This document shows positions 1-8,492 of a stretch of DNA of 64,000 bases, in pieces; the stretch's first letter is position 1, and every line of letters begins with the position of its first letter. The notes beneath the pieces are model-generated. The model made no database searches and was not told where the DNA came from. It saw nothing but the letters and a program-made list of their open reading frames with translations. The DNA is from Bacteroides sp. 51. Its GTDB lineage: Bacteria; Bacteroidota; Bacteroidia; Bacteroidales; Bacteroidaceae. The DNA is taken from NCBI RefSeq assembly GCF_010500965.1, contig NZ_QVMI01000010.1, positions 1 through 64,000 of the forward strand, written 5' to 3'. The position numbers and the translations under genes are program-made.

Positions 1-1
1 C

Positions 2-76
2 TTCTACGCAACCAACAGGGTGTTGGCCGCAATAGGGAAAGGGCTGAGAATTAACTATGCGCATAATGCTGCTTAA
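2..76 (+). CDS. 3' end of an unidentified gene
   Basis: The window opens inside a reading frame that encodes 24 residues ending in RINYAHNAA and stops at TAA (74-76), 30 bp before the AraC-family gene. The piece is too short for me to name a family. Confidence 0.4.
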   Translation, partial: FYATNRVLAAIGKGLRINYAHNAA

Positions 77-106
77 TTATGAAAAGTTACTTATATATTT
101 ATACCA

Positions 107-955
107 ATGAATACTATTCCTACTCGTAAAAGTTCGGAGCACTTTCCGGGAGAGATTGCGCTGATGCGGTATTTCTCTGAAGATAATCCGCATCAGACGC
201 CTCCTGACCTTCATGCTCACAGAGACGAATATTATATTTTCCTGTTGGTTGAGGAAGGAGGGGGGAAGCTGTTGATTGATTTCGAAGAGTGTGAAATAAC
301 GGAGAAGACTATTCTTTGCATTCTGCCGGGGCAGGTTCATCTTCCGGGAAGGGGCATCCGAGGGCGTGGGTGGTTTCTGGCTGTTGACGGCATGGTGGTA
401 AGGGATGAGTATAAGGAGATGTTTGAAAGGTTTGTTTCTGCCGGAAATAGTATGAAACCGGAAGAGAGGACAATGAATGATTTAAGAAGCTGTGCTGCTG
501 TTATTTATAATCGGCTTCAATCGAACAATGGAAATACGGGAGGGTATATTCTGCGGGATTTGCTTTCGTCTTATATCGGAATGATTGCTGAAATGTATCA
601 GGAAAAGTTTCCTCTGGCAATAAGCAAACGATTGAGGGTTATTACGCACGAGTTTAAATCTTTGTTGGCTGTGAATTACCGTTTCATGAAGCGTCCTGCG
701 CAGTATGCGGCGGCAATGAATATCTCTGCGGTGTATCTGTATGAGGTGATTAAGGAGGTTACCGGACAGAATGTAGGGGACTATATCCGGGGGGAGATTG
801 TGATTCAGGCTAAGCGTTTGTTGTTCTATACCGACATGAGTGTGAAAGAGATTGCTCTGGAATTGGGTTATGAGGATTGGGCGTATTTTACGCGCTTGTT
901 TACCAAGATTTCAAAGCTGTCGCCTACGCAGTTCAGGGCGAAATACCTTAAATAG
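107..955 (+). CDS. AraC-family transcriptional regulator
   Basis: A 282-residue regulator. Residues about 20-110 look like the cupin-type sensor domain of AraC proteins (HAHRDEYYIF, then a Gly-rich strand). Residues about 185-282 form the double helix-turn-helix, with the second-helix signature MSVKEIALELGYEDWAYFTR and the usual SPTQFR close. Family knowledge: these proteins bind promoter DNA through the C-terminus and a small ligand through the cupin. The small membrane-protein gene follows 89 bp downstream on the same strand and may be its target; that is inference. Confidence 0.88.
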   Translation: MNTIPTRKSSEHFPGEIALMRYFSEDNPHQTPPDLHAHRDEYYIFLLVEEGGGKLLIDFEECEITEKTILCILPGQVHLPGRGIRGRGWFLAVDGMVVRDEYKEMFERFVSAGNSMKPEERTMNDLRSCAAVIYNRLQSNNGNTGGYILRDLLSSYIGMIAEMYQEKFPLAISKRLRVITHEFKSLLAVNYRFMKRPAQYAAAMNISAVYLYEVIKEVTGQNVGDYIRGEIVIQAKRLLFYTDMSVKEIALELGYEDWAYFTRLFTKISKLSPTQFRAKYLK

Positions 956-1044
956 TCCAAGCCTTCCCTTTTTTTCTCCATTTCTCCAGTCTGTTCTTTG
1001 GGCTTACTTTGTATCCAGATAACAATTAATAAAAATTGAAAACA

Positions 1045-1386
1045 ATGGAAGCATTACAAAGAAAGTCATTTAATCGACGTAAGTTCGTATCTGTCAGCCT
1101 ATTCCTCACTTTAATAGTATTGGTTATTACAGGGGTGTTAATTAAGGTATTTGAGAATTTCGAGGAGGGGATGGCTATCCATTTCTTCACAGTTCTTCAT
1201 GTATTAACTGGGTTGGGTTTTGCTGTTTTTGCCGCTCTTCATACTGTAATGAACTGGAAGGCGTTGAAATCGTACATAAAAACAAAAGGAACAGGTATAA
1301 GTAGAGAGGCATTGTGGGCTTTCTTCGTAGGTGTTTTGATTGTGGTGGTTTTGTTTGTTGCTTTTCCGGAAATGCAGGGGAGATAA
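1045..1386 (+). CDS. small membrane protein, DUF4405-like
   Basis: About 113 residues with three predicted membrane segments (roughly 14-34, 48-70 and 90-109). I place the start at ATG 1045 (MEALQRKSF) and not at the upstream in-frame TTG at 1036. Two histidines lie in the central segment (HFFTVLHVLTG and FAALHTVMNW), spaced like heme ligands in small cytochrome-b-like membrane proteins, the fold proposed for DUF4405. Function unknown. It follows the AraC regulator on the same strand. Confidence 0.65.
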   Translation: MEALQRKSFNRRKFVSVSLFLTLIVLVITGVLIKVFENFEEGMAIHFFTVLHVLTGLGFAVFAALHTVMNWKALKSYIKTKGTGISREALWAFFVGVLIVVVLFVAFPEMQGR

Positions 1387-1398
1387 CGTTGAGGGAAT

Positions 1399-1992
1399 TC
1401 AATAATACTTTTCAATTCCACCGAATCCTTTTATTGTTTTATTCTCTTTTGTTTTACCTATAAAGTTGTTCAGTCGTTTTTCAAATTCCTCGGGTCGTTT
1501 CCTTGCTGCTTCAATGTATGCAATCCGGATACGTTTATACGGGTCGGAAAAGTGTTGATAGTTCTCCCATACCGTTTTATCTTCTTTCAGCCTGTCGATT
1601 ATGTCATTAGGGAAAGTAAAAGGGGCAGACAATACATCCCGTATTTTATCCTCAAACTTTGGGTGTATCATTTTATTGTCCGATAGCCATTTAAGCCTTT
1701 CTTTGTTGGCCTGCGAGTAGGTGCTTTTAGGGTTTCTGGGGGTGAAACGCTGAATCCGAAGTTCTGTATCCAGTGGTTTTATCGTACTGTCAATCCACTC
1801 GAAACAAAGGGCTTCTTCAACGGCGTCATTGTATGCAATACTTTTTTTGCCCGACGACTTTTGAGGGAATACAAACCAAATTTCACGAGCTGTCTCAAAG
1901 TTGTCTGCCAGCCACTTTCGCCAATCTCTTCTGTTTTCAAAGTATTTTATTTCTATTGACGATTGTGACAGGTTGTTAGCTGTGTTTATCAT
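1399..1992 (-). CDS. YdeI/OmpD-associated family protein
   Basis: 197 residues. The N-terminal half has the family pattern: W-x-KWL near the start, REIWFVFPQKSSGKKSI, and then ALCFEWIDS followed by RFTPRNPKSTYSQANK. The C-terminus is the Lys/Arg-rich helical tail of the YdeI (bacteriocin-protection) family. The biochemical role of the family is unclear. Its start overlaps the end of the AlkD-like gene by 4 bp, so the two are probably co-translated. Confidence 0.8.
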   Translation of the reverse strand: MINTANNLSQSSIEIKYFENRRDWRKWLADNFETAREIWFVFPQKSSGKKSIAYNDAVEEALCFEWIDSTIKPLDTELRIQRFTPRNPKSTYSQANKERLKWLSDNKMIHPKFEDKIRDVLSAPFTFPNDIIDRLKEDKTVWENYQHFSDPYKRIRIAYIEAARKRPEEFEKRLNNFIGKTKENKTIKGFGGIEKYY

Positions 1993-3125
1993 TCTATCAA
2001 TTCAAAGTTATGTTTTTCAAACTCATTACCGTTGATTATAACAGCAACCTGATGAAGTCCGGGGTGAAGTTTCCGCGTCGTTACTACTTTAAAAGAATGT
2101 TTCCGGGTAATACGTGTGATTGAATTTGCTGCATAGTCTTTTTCGCTGATTTTACAGACTTTCTTCGATAACGCACCATTTGCCTTTTGGTAATACAGTC
2201 CGTACTCAAGTCTTATTTTAATTTTCTTATTACTGTTATTCAATAGGTTGAAACTAAATTCCAGCGAATTTCCGACTCTAACTTCGGGTGTTGAGATCTG
2301 CAAATTCTCAATGCGTATATTCTTCGCAGAACCCAAACCGAATAACTCCATCACTTCCGGATTACCTTGCTTCAGGAGTGTCCGGCAGCCATGTTTAATA
2401 ATCCAATCTACCTCTTCCGACTCTCCTTGCCATCTTTTCGCCAGATCAATCACCACTCCGGGATTATCTTTGGCAATATCATTCAGGTTATTGGCAACAC
2501 TAAGCCGCACAAATCTTGCCGGATCGTTTTTAAGATTTTCCAATATAGGAATGATTGGCGTGGGGTTTTCTTTCAGATTCGGTAAAGCCATTGCCCAGGG
2601 AAGGCGCGGACGGCAACCTTCTGACGCAAGCCGGCGGACTCCCCAATGTTCGTGCTTCGACCAAATGAGCATCTGAGCCATCATTTTGTCGGGATATTTA
2701 ACGATAAAAGGATGGGCGACAAACTCGCAACTTGTAAACTGGGTGATTCTCTCTATCGCTTTTATAGAGGTTTCGTAATCGTCCAACCCGTATTGTTCTA
2801 TATAATTGTCTAATATCGCTCCATACTCCAACGTTAAGCCAAACTTCGCATCGTCTATTTTTGAACAATGGGGATGTTGGGTTTCTATACCGTCCAGTAG
2901 TTCGAGAATTTTGGCGATTGCTTCTTTATAATCCGCGGGCAAGAAGTTCTTCAGTACCGTTGTGATGTGCGCAACGCGTTGTTTAAGTTCTCTGTTTTCC
3001 CATTCATTGTCCATTGCCTGCGACACAAATGCACGGGCATCAAAGTGGGGGATAACGAGTTTTAAGTCTTTCGTAAATCTTTCGAAAAACTGTTCGTTGT
3101 ACATGTTCTTAAAAGGCTCTGCCAT
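1989..3125 (-). CDS. AlkD-like DNA alkylation repair protein with C-terminal Ig-like domain
   Basis: 378 residues. Residues about 1-265 are alpha-helical HEAT-like repeats of the DNA alkylation repair family; visible motifs include WGVRRLASEG and RFVRLSVANNLNDIAK. AlkD proteins excise N3- and N7-alkylated bases without flipping them. Residues about 275-378 form a beta-rich, Ig-like extension (VRVGNSLEFSFNLLNNSNKK, LHPGLHQVAVIING) seen in larger members. It overlaps the YdeI-like gene by 4 bp and follows a GNAT gene after 5 bp. I did not verify catalytic residues. Confidence 0.82.
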   Translation of the reverse strand: MAEPFKNMYNEQFFERFTKDLKLVIPHFDARAFVSQAMDNEWENRELKQRVAHITTVLKNFLPADYKEAIAKILELLDGIETQHPHCSKIDDAKFGLTLEYGAILDNYIEQYGLDDYETSIKAIERITQFTSCEFVAHPFIVKYPDKMMAQMLIWSKHEHWGVRRLASEGCRPRLPWAMALPNLKENPTPIIPILENLKNDPARFVRLSVANNLNDIAKDNPGVVIDLAKRWQGESEEVDWIIKHGCRTLLKQGNPEVMELFGLGSAKNIRIENLQISTPEVRVGNSLEFSFNLLNNSNKKIKIRLEYGLYYQKANGALSKKVCKISEKDYAANSITRITRKHSFKVVTTRKLHPGLHQVAVIINGNEFEKHNFELIE

Positions 3126-3130
3126 ATTAT

Positions 3131-3658
3131 TTATTCTCCTGTTGCGTAATAAACTCCGTCTCTTATCTTAATCAGGTAGGGTGTTAAATCATCGACTTCC
3201 TGTGTTCCCATAAACCATAGGGGATGACCACCTTCGCGCACATCGGAAAGGATTGCCGGGTCATTGGCCAGCTCCTTAAAGCCGTTTCTTTTATAGAAAT
3301 TAAGTCTCCGGGCGGTGATTTCATTATAGGGTATTTCCGATTCCAGAAACACAGGATGGTGCAGGTTTTCTGAAACCCAATCCAAAACCTTTTGTCCTAT
3401 TTTGTGGTTTCGCATTTCCGGGAAAACAGCAATGAAATGAATATAATATGAGTCTTCCAAATCCCAATAAATGAAGAAACCGGCCAGTTCGTCATCTTCA
3501 TAGATGCCGTTGAACTGCATCGGTTGTGCATTATCAATCAGATTGGCCAATAATGGGATTTCCTGAAATCTTTCGTATTCAGGGAATGTTTCGCTATGAA
3601 GGGCTATAAGGCGTTGCGCTTCTTCGTTATTACTGTTTGTTATGCGTTTTAGTTTCAT
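3131..3658 (-). CDS. GNAT family N-acetyltransferase
   Basis: 175 residues with the GNAT order: a beta4-like HFIAVFPEMRN, then the acetyl-CoA loop RNHKIGQKVLDWV, and a C-terminal RRLNFYKRNGFKEL motif. Substrate unknown. It is the first gene of the run with the AlkD-like and YdeI-like genes. Confidence 0.8.
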   Translation of the reverse strand: MKLKRITNSNNEEAQRLIALHSETFPEYERFQEIPLLANLIDNAQPMQFNGIYEDDELAGFFIYWDLEDSYYIHFIAVFPEMRNHKIGQKVLDWVSENLHHPVFLESEIPYNEITARRLNFYKRNGFKELANDPAILSDVREGGHPLWFMGTQEVDDLTPYLIKIRDGVYYATGE

Positions 3659-3708
3659 ACTTTAGGTTCTTATTTCCGGCAAAGATATTTATTATGGAAT
3701 TACTTTTC

Positions 3709-4167
3709 TCATTTTTCGGCTACAATGAACATTTCGCTGTTGGATGCGAAACTGTTGTCCTCCCCCTAATATATCTTTATATATGATTACTTTCCTGAAT
3801 CCTATATGCTGCAAGACTTGCGTAATTTCCTCTTCCGAATAATACGAAGATGAAAACACCTCCCGCACCCAAAGAGTGATAAATGCTTCTCAGCAGCGTG
3901 TCCCGGTCTTTGTCGGAATGTGTACCTAAGTCGCAATAAATCAATCACCGTATCGTACTTTCCATTGGGATACTCTTGAATATAATCGCCGAAAATGTAA
4001 CAAATATCATTTCTTTTTCCTGCCGCGTATTCGATCGAGGCTTTATTGAAATCAATGCCCGTTACATCGTATCCCTTATTCTTAAACAAGAAGGTGTATA
4101 AACCGGAGCCGCATCCCAGGTCGAGCAGGCGGCTTTCGGATTTGGATCGGCCGGGTATAAAGTCTGT
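3709..4167 (-). pseudogene. decayed class I SAM-dependent methyltransferase
   Basis: The frame from about 4167 encodes the SAM-binding motif LLDLGCGSGLYTF and then GYDVTGIDF, with no start codon of its own; it begins at the stop codon of the VOC gene. After DTVI the protein moves to another frame (CDLGTHSDKDRDTLLRSIYH, then GAGGVFIF). A further shift restores a normal C-terminus (GEDNSFASNSEMFIVAEK) ending at TGA 3709-3711. So it is 5' truncated with at least two frameshifts. The remaining pieces are collinear with a small-molecule methyltransferase. Confidence 0.8.
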
Positions 4168-4611
4168 TTACTCGTATTTCTTACTTTCTTCTATTAGCTC
4201 TTCACTGCATTGTTCGGGAGCTAATGGGGAAGATAGTTCTATTAAATTATCTTCCGGATCACGCAGGTGTACCATACGCATTCCCCAATCGGGCATATCG
4301 ACAGGTTCATTAATGAATACCACGCCCCTTGCCTTCAAAGCTGCATAGGTGTCATCCACATTATCCACACTGAATGCTACAAGTGATTTTTCCCGGAAAC
4401 CGACAGGTAATTCTTTATCAGCATTACCTACAGAGGGAGCCATCCAATCGGATACGAAAAGGGCTAATCCTTCTATTCCGTCTGCTACCTTGAAATTGGC
4501 GTATCCACTGTTTTCATCACCCCAAGAAGGCTCCAGTCCAAGTTGCTCGGAGTAAAACTTGAAACACTTGGCGAAATCTCTGACTAATAATCTTACGTTG
4601 TTAAATCTCAT
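4168..4611 (-). CDS. VOC family (glyoxalase/bleomycin-resistance fold) protein
   Basis: 147 residues with the two-module VOC pattern: VRLLVRDFAKCFKFYSEQLG at the N-terminus, and the C-terminal half ending GMRMVHLRDPEDNLIELSSP, where the Glu is the usual metal ligand position. Substrate unknown. The start overlaps the GNAT gene by 4 bp. The stop codon abuts a methyltransferase pseudogene whose own start has been lost. Confidence 0.85.
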   Translation of the reverse strand: MRFNNVRLLVRDFAKCFKFYSEQLGLEPSWGDENSGYANFKVADGIEGLALFVSDWMAPSVGNADKELPVGFREKSLVAFSVDNVDDTYAALKARGVVFINEPVDMPDWGMRMVHLRDPEDNLIELSSPLAPEQCSEELIEESKKYE

Positions 4612-5153
4612 TGTTCTGTAATTTTTATAGTTATTCTTTTTCTATAATCTCCATCCCCTTTCTTCTTAAATCCATTGCTTAAGAGGGCTTTTATTGAGAT
4701 GACATTTTCTTCGGAAGGGTCTGCCGCTATTTCATGTCCACCTAATCCGATGATTTCTTCTTCTAATAGTTGAATGATCAGTTTACCAATGCCTTTACTC
4801 AGATATTCCTCCTCACCGATCAGGTAGCCGATTTCGTAGGTCTGGTTCTTTTCAGTAACGTCTCCATACAAATCCTCGAAATCGTGACCTTCTTCCTCTA
4901 AATCTTTGAGGTAAAAGCAGTCGGCATAAAGACAATATCCTATTTTCTTATCGTTATGGTAAACGATAAAATGTTTTAGGAAATCATACTTACCACTTTT
5001 ATTATTTACTTCGTCCAACCAGGCCTCTTTCTGTTCCTCTCCATCCGGACACAGCCATTTATAGATGTATTCTTTATTCAACCATTGGGCGAATAATGGA
5101 ATGTCTTCATCCTGAAGAGGCTTTATTTTGGTTCGACTTTTATTGATTATCAT
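4608..5153 (-). CDS. GNAT acetyltransferase, AAC(6')/Acetyltransf_8-like
   Basis: 181 residues. The order WLNKEYIYKWLCPDGEEQ ... YEIGYLIGEEEYLSKGIGKL ... AADPSEENVISIKALLSNGF matches the GNAT subgroup that includes AacA/IucB-type acetyltransferases: pyrophosphate-binding loop at SKGIGK, then the Asn-containing helix. Drug resistance cannot be inferred from this alone. Both ends overlap neighbouring ORFs by 4 bp, so it looks operonic. Confidence 0.8.
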   Translation of the reverse strand: MIINKSRTKIKPLQDEDIPLFAQWLNKEYIYKWLCPDGEEQKEAWLDEVNNKSGKYDFLKHFIVYHNDKKIGYCLYADCFYLKDLEEEGHDFEDLYGDVTEKNQTYEIGYLIGEEEYLSKGIGKLIIQLLEEEIIGLGGHEIAADPSEENVISIKALLSNGFKKKGDGDYRKRITIKITEQ

Positions 5154-5437
5154 AAAATGATCTGATTAAGATTCCTTTGCCAGCAGTTTGATATAATAAA
5201 CGCAATACAGGGTATAAAACGGGGTACATTCTGTTGTAGTTGTTTACGCAATACATGGCTGTATCGTATGTGGGTCCGGGTGTAATCGTGCTCATTCATT
5301 CTGACCGAACTTTTACCGGCACAGTAGAAGCAAGCATCATAGCCTTTGAATTGTTCTTCCACATTGGGATTAGAAAGGTATTCCAGCAGAGTGCCTTCGC
5401 CTACCATTCCTGTCGACCCTGTAATGATTACTTTCAT
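5150..5437 (-). pseudogene. remnant of NAD(P)-binding epimerase/dehydratase-like protein
   Basis: The N-terminus MKVIITGSTGMVGEGTLLEY is a clear Rossmann glycine motif. The usual stretch after PNVEE is missing: it jumps to the YDACFYCAGKSSVRMNEHDY segment, then loses the reading frame. A neighbouring frame still encodes a plausible tail (YPVLYPVLRLLYQTAGKG). An internal deletion plus a frameshift in a protein normally over 200 residues makes this a pseudogene. Confidence 0.7.
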
Positions 5438-5477
5438 GTTTTTATTATCTCTTTAATAGGATCAATTCCCGAGATAA

Positions 5478-5768
5478 ATATACAGCTTTTACAGATACAA
5501 AGCGGTAAGATTATGCACTTATCTGATAAATCAGGTAGATTATTGCCAATTCAACTTAGATCGTATCAATTCAGCAATCGCTAATAAGGGAAGTAAACCC
5601 GTCAACCCTGATCACTTCTGTGATGAATGCGTGGCTCTGGAAACTCATTTTAAGATGCAGATTGATCTCAATGTTATGTCTGCAAAGAAATACGCCTTTT
5701 GCATTAAAAGGATGAATAATGAAGTGAAAACGGCTAATGAAGCACTGAGAAGGAAGGTGAAGAAGTAG
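5478..5768 (+). pseudogene. possible gene remnant in a 575-bp gap
   Basis: The 5438-6012 gap contains an open frame without an early start codon (first in-frame ATG at 5655). Its product looks protein-like, with a paired-Cys stretch NPDHFCDECVALETHF and a basic tail EALRRKVKK, and it ends at TAG 5768. I do not recognise a family. It could be the 3' end of a small gene whose start was deleted. The rest of the gap shows nothing I can name. Confidence 0.3.
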
Positions 5769-6012
5769 GAAAAGAAGCCTTGACAAAATAGGTGATTTGT
5801 CGGGGCTGTTTTGTGGATTCGTTTTTTATAACCTCATTTTGGACGAGTTTTAAGATTTATAAAACATTTACCAATATCTTTAATTGACTAAAAATCAGCA
5901 TAGACGCTTTTCCGTCTTTGGCTCATAAGGTCTTCTCGCAGTACTTCTATAAATTCACCTGTATTTGGAGCATTCCATTTTACTTATCATCATATAAACA
6001 TGTTTTGATATT

Positions 6013-6584
6013 CTATTTTTCATAAGATTTAAAACCTACTGGTTTACGTGGTTTGGCAGCTTCCTCTTTCTCTACCTGTAATTCTGCCAACGTTTGATTA
6101 ATGAGTTCCAACTGCACCCGGGTATCTTCATTGATATCATTATAATCAGTGAACACCTCTTCAATGTACAATCTTAGATTTTCCATTTGGTTTTCCAACT
6201 GTTCTACCCTATCTACTGGAGGATTAGATATTAATTGGCGAACGGCTACAAATGCACGCATGATATTAATATTAACCTGTATGGCTAGGCTATATCGGAG
6301 TTCAATATACCCGAAAGCATTGCTAAGCCCTGCTCTGTGAAAGCGTAAGGGAGTTTACGAGTACCACCTCAACTTGATATCACAAATTGTGATTTCAAGA
6401 TTTCCCATTCTTCAGACAACAATTGAAACATGAAATCAGAAGGAAACCTTTTCATATTGCGTTTGACAGCTTGATTCAAACCCCGTGTTTCAACCTGGTA
6501 TAAGGCTGCCAGATCAAAGTCAAACATTACTTTTTGGCCTCGTATCTCGTATATTTTACTTTGTATTACTTGCAAATCACTCAT
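6013..6584 (-). pseudogene. ORF6N-domain protein, broken by a nonsense codon and a 5-bp duplication
   Basis: The first part (start 6584) is a classic ORF6N domain: [19 protein letters not shown], then [16 protein letters not shown]. The frame ends VISS-TGA where the family has SSWGG, so TGG has become TGA. It continues in frame as GGTRKLPYAFTEQGLAMLSG until a tandem TAGCC-TAGCC duplication shifts it. Removing one copy rejoins the frame to NIMRAFVAVRQL and the coiled-coil C-terminus that ends at 6013. ORF6N proteins occur in phages and mobile elements and are DNA-binding. Confidence 0.85.
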
Positions 6585-6843
6585 GTTTATTCTGTTTTAA
6601 GTAATTAACCACTTGCTGCAAACTATCAGCATCATCGGGCTTGAAAATAAACTCATCAAAATCACCATAGATACTACGATGTCCAAAGATGTATTTAATG
6701 GCCTTCCAGATACGCTTAAAGATGTTTGATTCGGGTTTAAGATGAATGCTACAATAAACCCCACCGTCTTTTTCGTCCGTAAAATAGGATATTATAAGTT
6801 GGTGCTCTACGCTATTGCAGGAACAAATGAATAATTTAGTAAC
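6577..6843 (-). CDS. small mobile-element-type hypothetical protein, start lost or unclear
   Basis: An open frame of about 88 residues ([20 protein letters not shown] ... [10 protein letters not shown] ... [11 protein letters not shown]) ends at 6577 and overlaps the ORF6N start by 8 bp, as in a translationally coupled pair. No ATG, GTG or TTG lies between the in-frame stop just upstream and the conserved-looking part, so the true start may have been removed when the Fic gene came to lie upstream. Small proteins of this look occur in phage-like regions; function unknown. Confidence 0.45.
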   Translation of the reverse strand, partial: VTKLFICSCNSVEHQLIISYFTDEKDGGVYCSIHLKPESNIFKRIWKAIKYIFGHRSIYGDFDEFIFKPDDADSLQQVVNYLKQNKHE

Positions 6844-6882
6844 CCTGTTATCCCTGTTATTCGACTTTAATATTGATATAAA

Positions 6883-7431
6883 TTATGGTTCGTATCCCTC
6901 GTAGTAGTAAGATTGGGCAATTCCCTTGAATATTACTTCCCGGTCATCTATCCGGTCGGTTGATTCTTGATGTAACAATGTGCACAACTCCAAATCATTA
7001 ACATGGCTTCGTTCCATAGCTTGCAGATACAAGTGCTTATCCACATTCTGCCGATCAACTACCTTTCCGAGCTGTTTTTTTAGCATCATATCAAGCCAAA
7101 TGCGTATAGAACGGCCGTTACCCTCCATAAATGGGTGTGCGATATTCATTTCAACATATTTAGCTATAATTTCCTCAAATGTAGTTTCCGGCATCTTTTC
7201 TATCACGGGCAGTATTACGTCAAGATACAAACAGTTAGCAAAGCAGAAATTCCCTTTCGATATATTTAGGGTGCGTATCTTTCCGGCAAGGTTGTATAAC
7301 CCATCAAACAGATAACGGTGTATATCACGCAAGCCTTTTGTAGTTCCTACCTCAATACGTTTTATGTCTCCACTATCAAACAAAGCCTGCGCCTTCTCAA
7401 GGCTCAACCGATCTATTTCATTTGTATTCAT
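6883..7431 (-). CDS. fic: class III Fic-family AMP-transferase
   Basis: 182 residues. The catalytic Fic motif [12 protein letters not shown] is complete (His base, acidic metal ligand, anion hole). The C-terminus carries [16 protein letters not shown], whose S-Y-Y-Y-E-G is the inhibitory helix motif (S/T)xxxE(G/N) in the class III position. The sequence closely resembles the well-studied Neisseria meningitidis Fic, which adenylylates GyrB when its inhibitory helix is released; the same target here is inference. An XRE regulator gene ends 2 bp upstream, on the same strand. Confidence 0.9.
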   Translation of the reverse strand: MNTNEIDRLSLEKAQALFDSGDIKRIEVGTTKGLRDIHRYLFDGLYNLAGKIRTLNISKGNFCFANCLYLDVILPVIEKMPETTFEEIIAKYVEMNIAHPFMEGNGRSIRIWLDMMLKKQLGKVVDRQNVDKHLYLQAMERSHVNDLELCTLLHQESTDRIDDREVIFKGIAQSYYYEGYEP

Positions 7432-7433
7432 AA

Positions 7434-7682
7434 TTATTCAGCTTTAATATTGATATTTTTCCCGCAGTGCGGACAAGTTAGAGAAGCGGTGTCGGTTTTC
7501 GGTTGATCAAAAAGTTCAGTCACCGGGCATCCGATAACACCCGCAATCTTATTCAATGTTTCAACAGTTGGATTACCATTAATGCTATTGGATAATGTAA
7601 CACGATTAACGCCTATCTTATCGGCTACTTCTTGAATAGTCAATCCTTTTTCTTTGATAATTTCTTTAATTCTTAAATCCAT
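7434..7682 (-). CDS. XRE-family HTH regulator with C-terminal zinc-ribbon-like CPHCG
   Basis: 82 residues counted from ATG 7682 ([14 protein letters not shown]), which I prefer to the upstream in-frame ATG at 7718. The HTH is [20 protein letters not shown]. The C-terminus ends [14 protein letters not shown], half of a zinc ribbon. It is the first gene of a two-gene unit with fic (2-bp gap), so it is the likely regulator of the Fic enzyme. Confidence 0.82.
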   Translation of the reverse strand: MDLRIKEIIKEKGLTIQEVADKIGVNRVTLSNSINGNPTVETLNKIAGVIGCPVTELFDQPKTDTASLTCPHCGKNINIKAE

Positions 7683-7810
7683 GAGCGTAGGTTTTATATT
7701 TATAGTACAAATATACAATTAATTTCATTTTGTAAATACATAACCTACATTTTGTTTGTTAAAGTAGTGCTAAAACTTCGTTTGCATATTGTTTATGTAA
7801 CTATAAAGCC

Positions 7811-7818
7811 TACCTTTG
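7811..7818 (+). promoter_or_regulatory. Bacteroidetes -7 box for an interrupted gene
   Basis: TACCTTTG fits TAnnTTTG. A -33 TTTG at ideal spacing is not clear. It points rightward, away from the XRE/fic pair, to the small ORF at 7850. Confidence 0.4.
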
Positions 7819-7833
7819 TGAAAGAAAAGAAGA

Positions 7834-8151
7834 TTAAGCCCTTACAGAAATGACAAAAGAAAGATTAAACCAGATGTGCGAAGAATACCAAAGAGTTCTT
7901 TCAATGAATGAAGAAGAAGTACAACAGCGTCTTCGTGTTACCGATAGAGCTTGTATAGCTGATTTATTAGGTCGATAACCATAAGAGTCATCATGAAACA
8001 GTGGTTCTATGGATGGCTCAAAGTACAACTTAGCTGTCATTTGAGCAATACGGTCTTCAACTGTAGGGATATCAAGTATCCGTACCCCACCATTCTTCTT
8101 GGGGATAGATACTGCTTTTACCGGTTGGGGGAAATAGCTACCTGAAGACAA
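7834..8151 (-). pseudogene. group II intron reverse transcriptase, N-terminal fragment
   Basis: It encodes an RT fingers/palm segment (PVKAVSIPKKNGGVRILDIP, EDRIAQMTAKLYFEP, then HDDSYGYRPNKSAIQAL). It lacks the start, the first RT blocks, the YADD catalytic box, the maturase and everything after about VTRRRC. The residues after that point are non-homologous read-through, so the real fragment ends near 7925. Confidence 0.85.
7850..7978 (+). pseudogene. 5' fragment of a gene interrupted by the group II intron remnant
   Basis: A promoter-like box 32 bp upstream and an ATG open a frame MTKERLNQMCEEYQRVLSMN. The last residues (from about codon 25) are antisense to the intron's RT remnant. I read it as a host or element gene cut after about 25 codons by the intron fragment. 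Family unknown. Confidence 0.35.
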
Positions 8152-8492
8152 TTGTTAGCCGTGCTTCCGAGAAAAAAAACGTCCGCACGTCCGTGAGCCC
8201 CCCAGTGGTAAGATTAATAACTTCCATCCCATATATCAGCATCATTTACTCTGTCGTTACCGGATAGCTTTGGGACTTTGTTTTGTTTTGCAAACTCATC
8301 CTACGACTTGAGCCTTATATGATGTTCGTGTTCCTCAGACCGGGACTTTGCGTACAGCTTCTTTCAGATTACCCTCGCGGTAGACACCCTTGCTGTTCGG
8401 CTAACGGTTGGTCGCTACCTACCCCCGTAGTGGACTTGCACCACCAAGGATAAACAGGGTCAAGTAAAAAAGTAGGTTGAATTGTTAAAAAG

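Noticed and set aside
6838-6870. A 15/18 match to the I-SceI homing site (complement of CAGGGATAACAGGGTTAC)
   Set aside because: Three mismatches, one being in the tail, and the match rests on an internal AACAGGG repeat. No homing endonuclease gene nearby. Probably chance.
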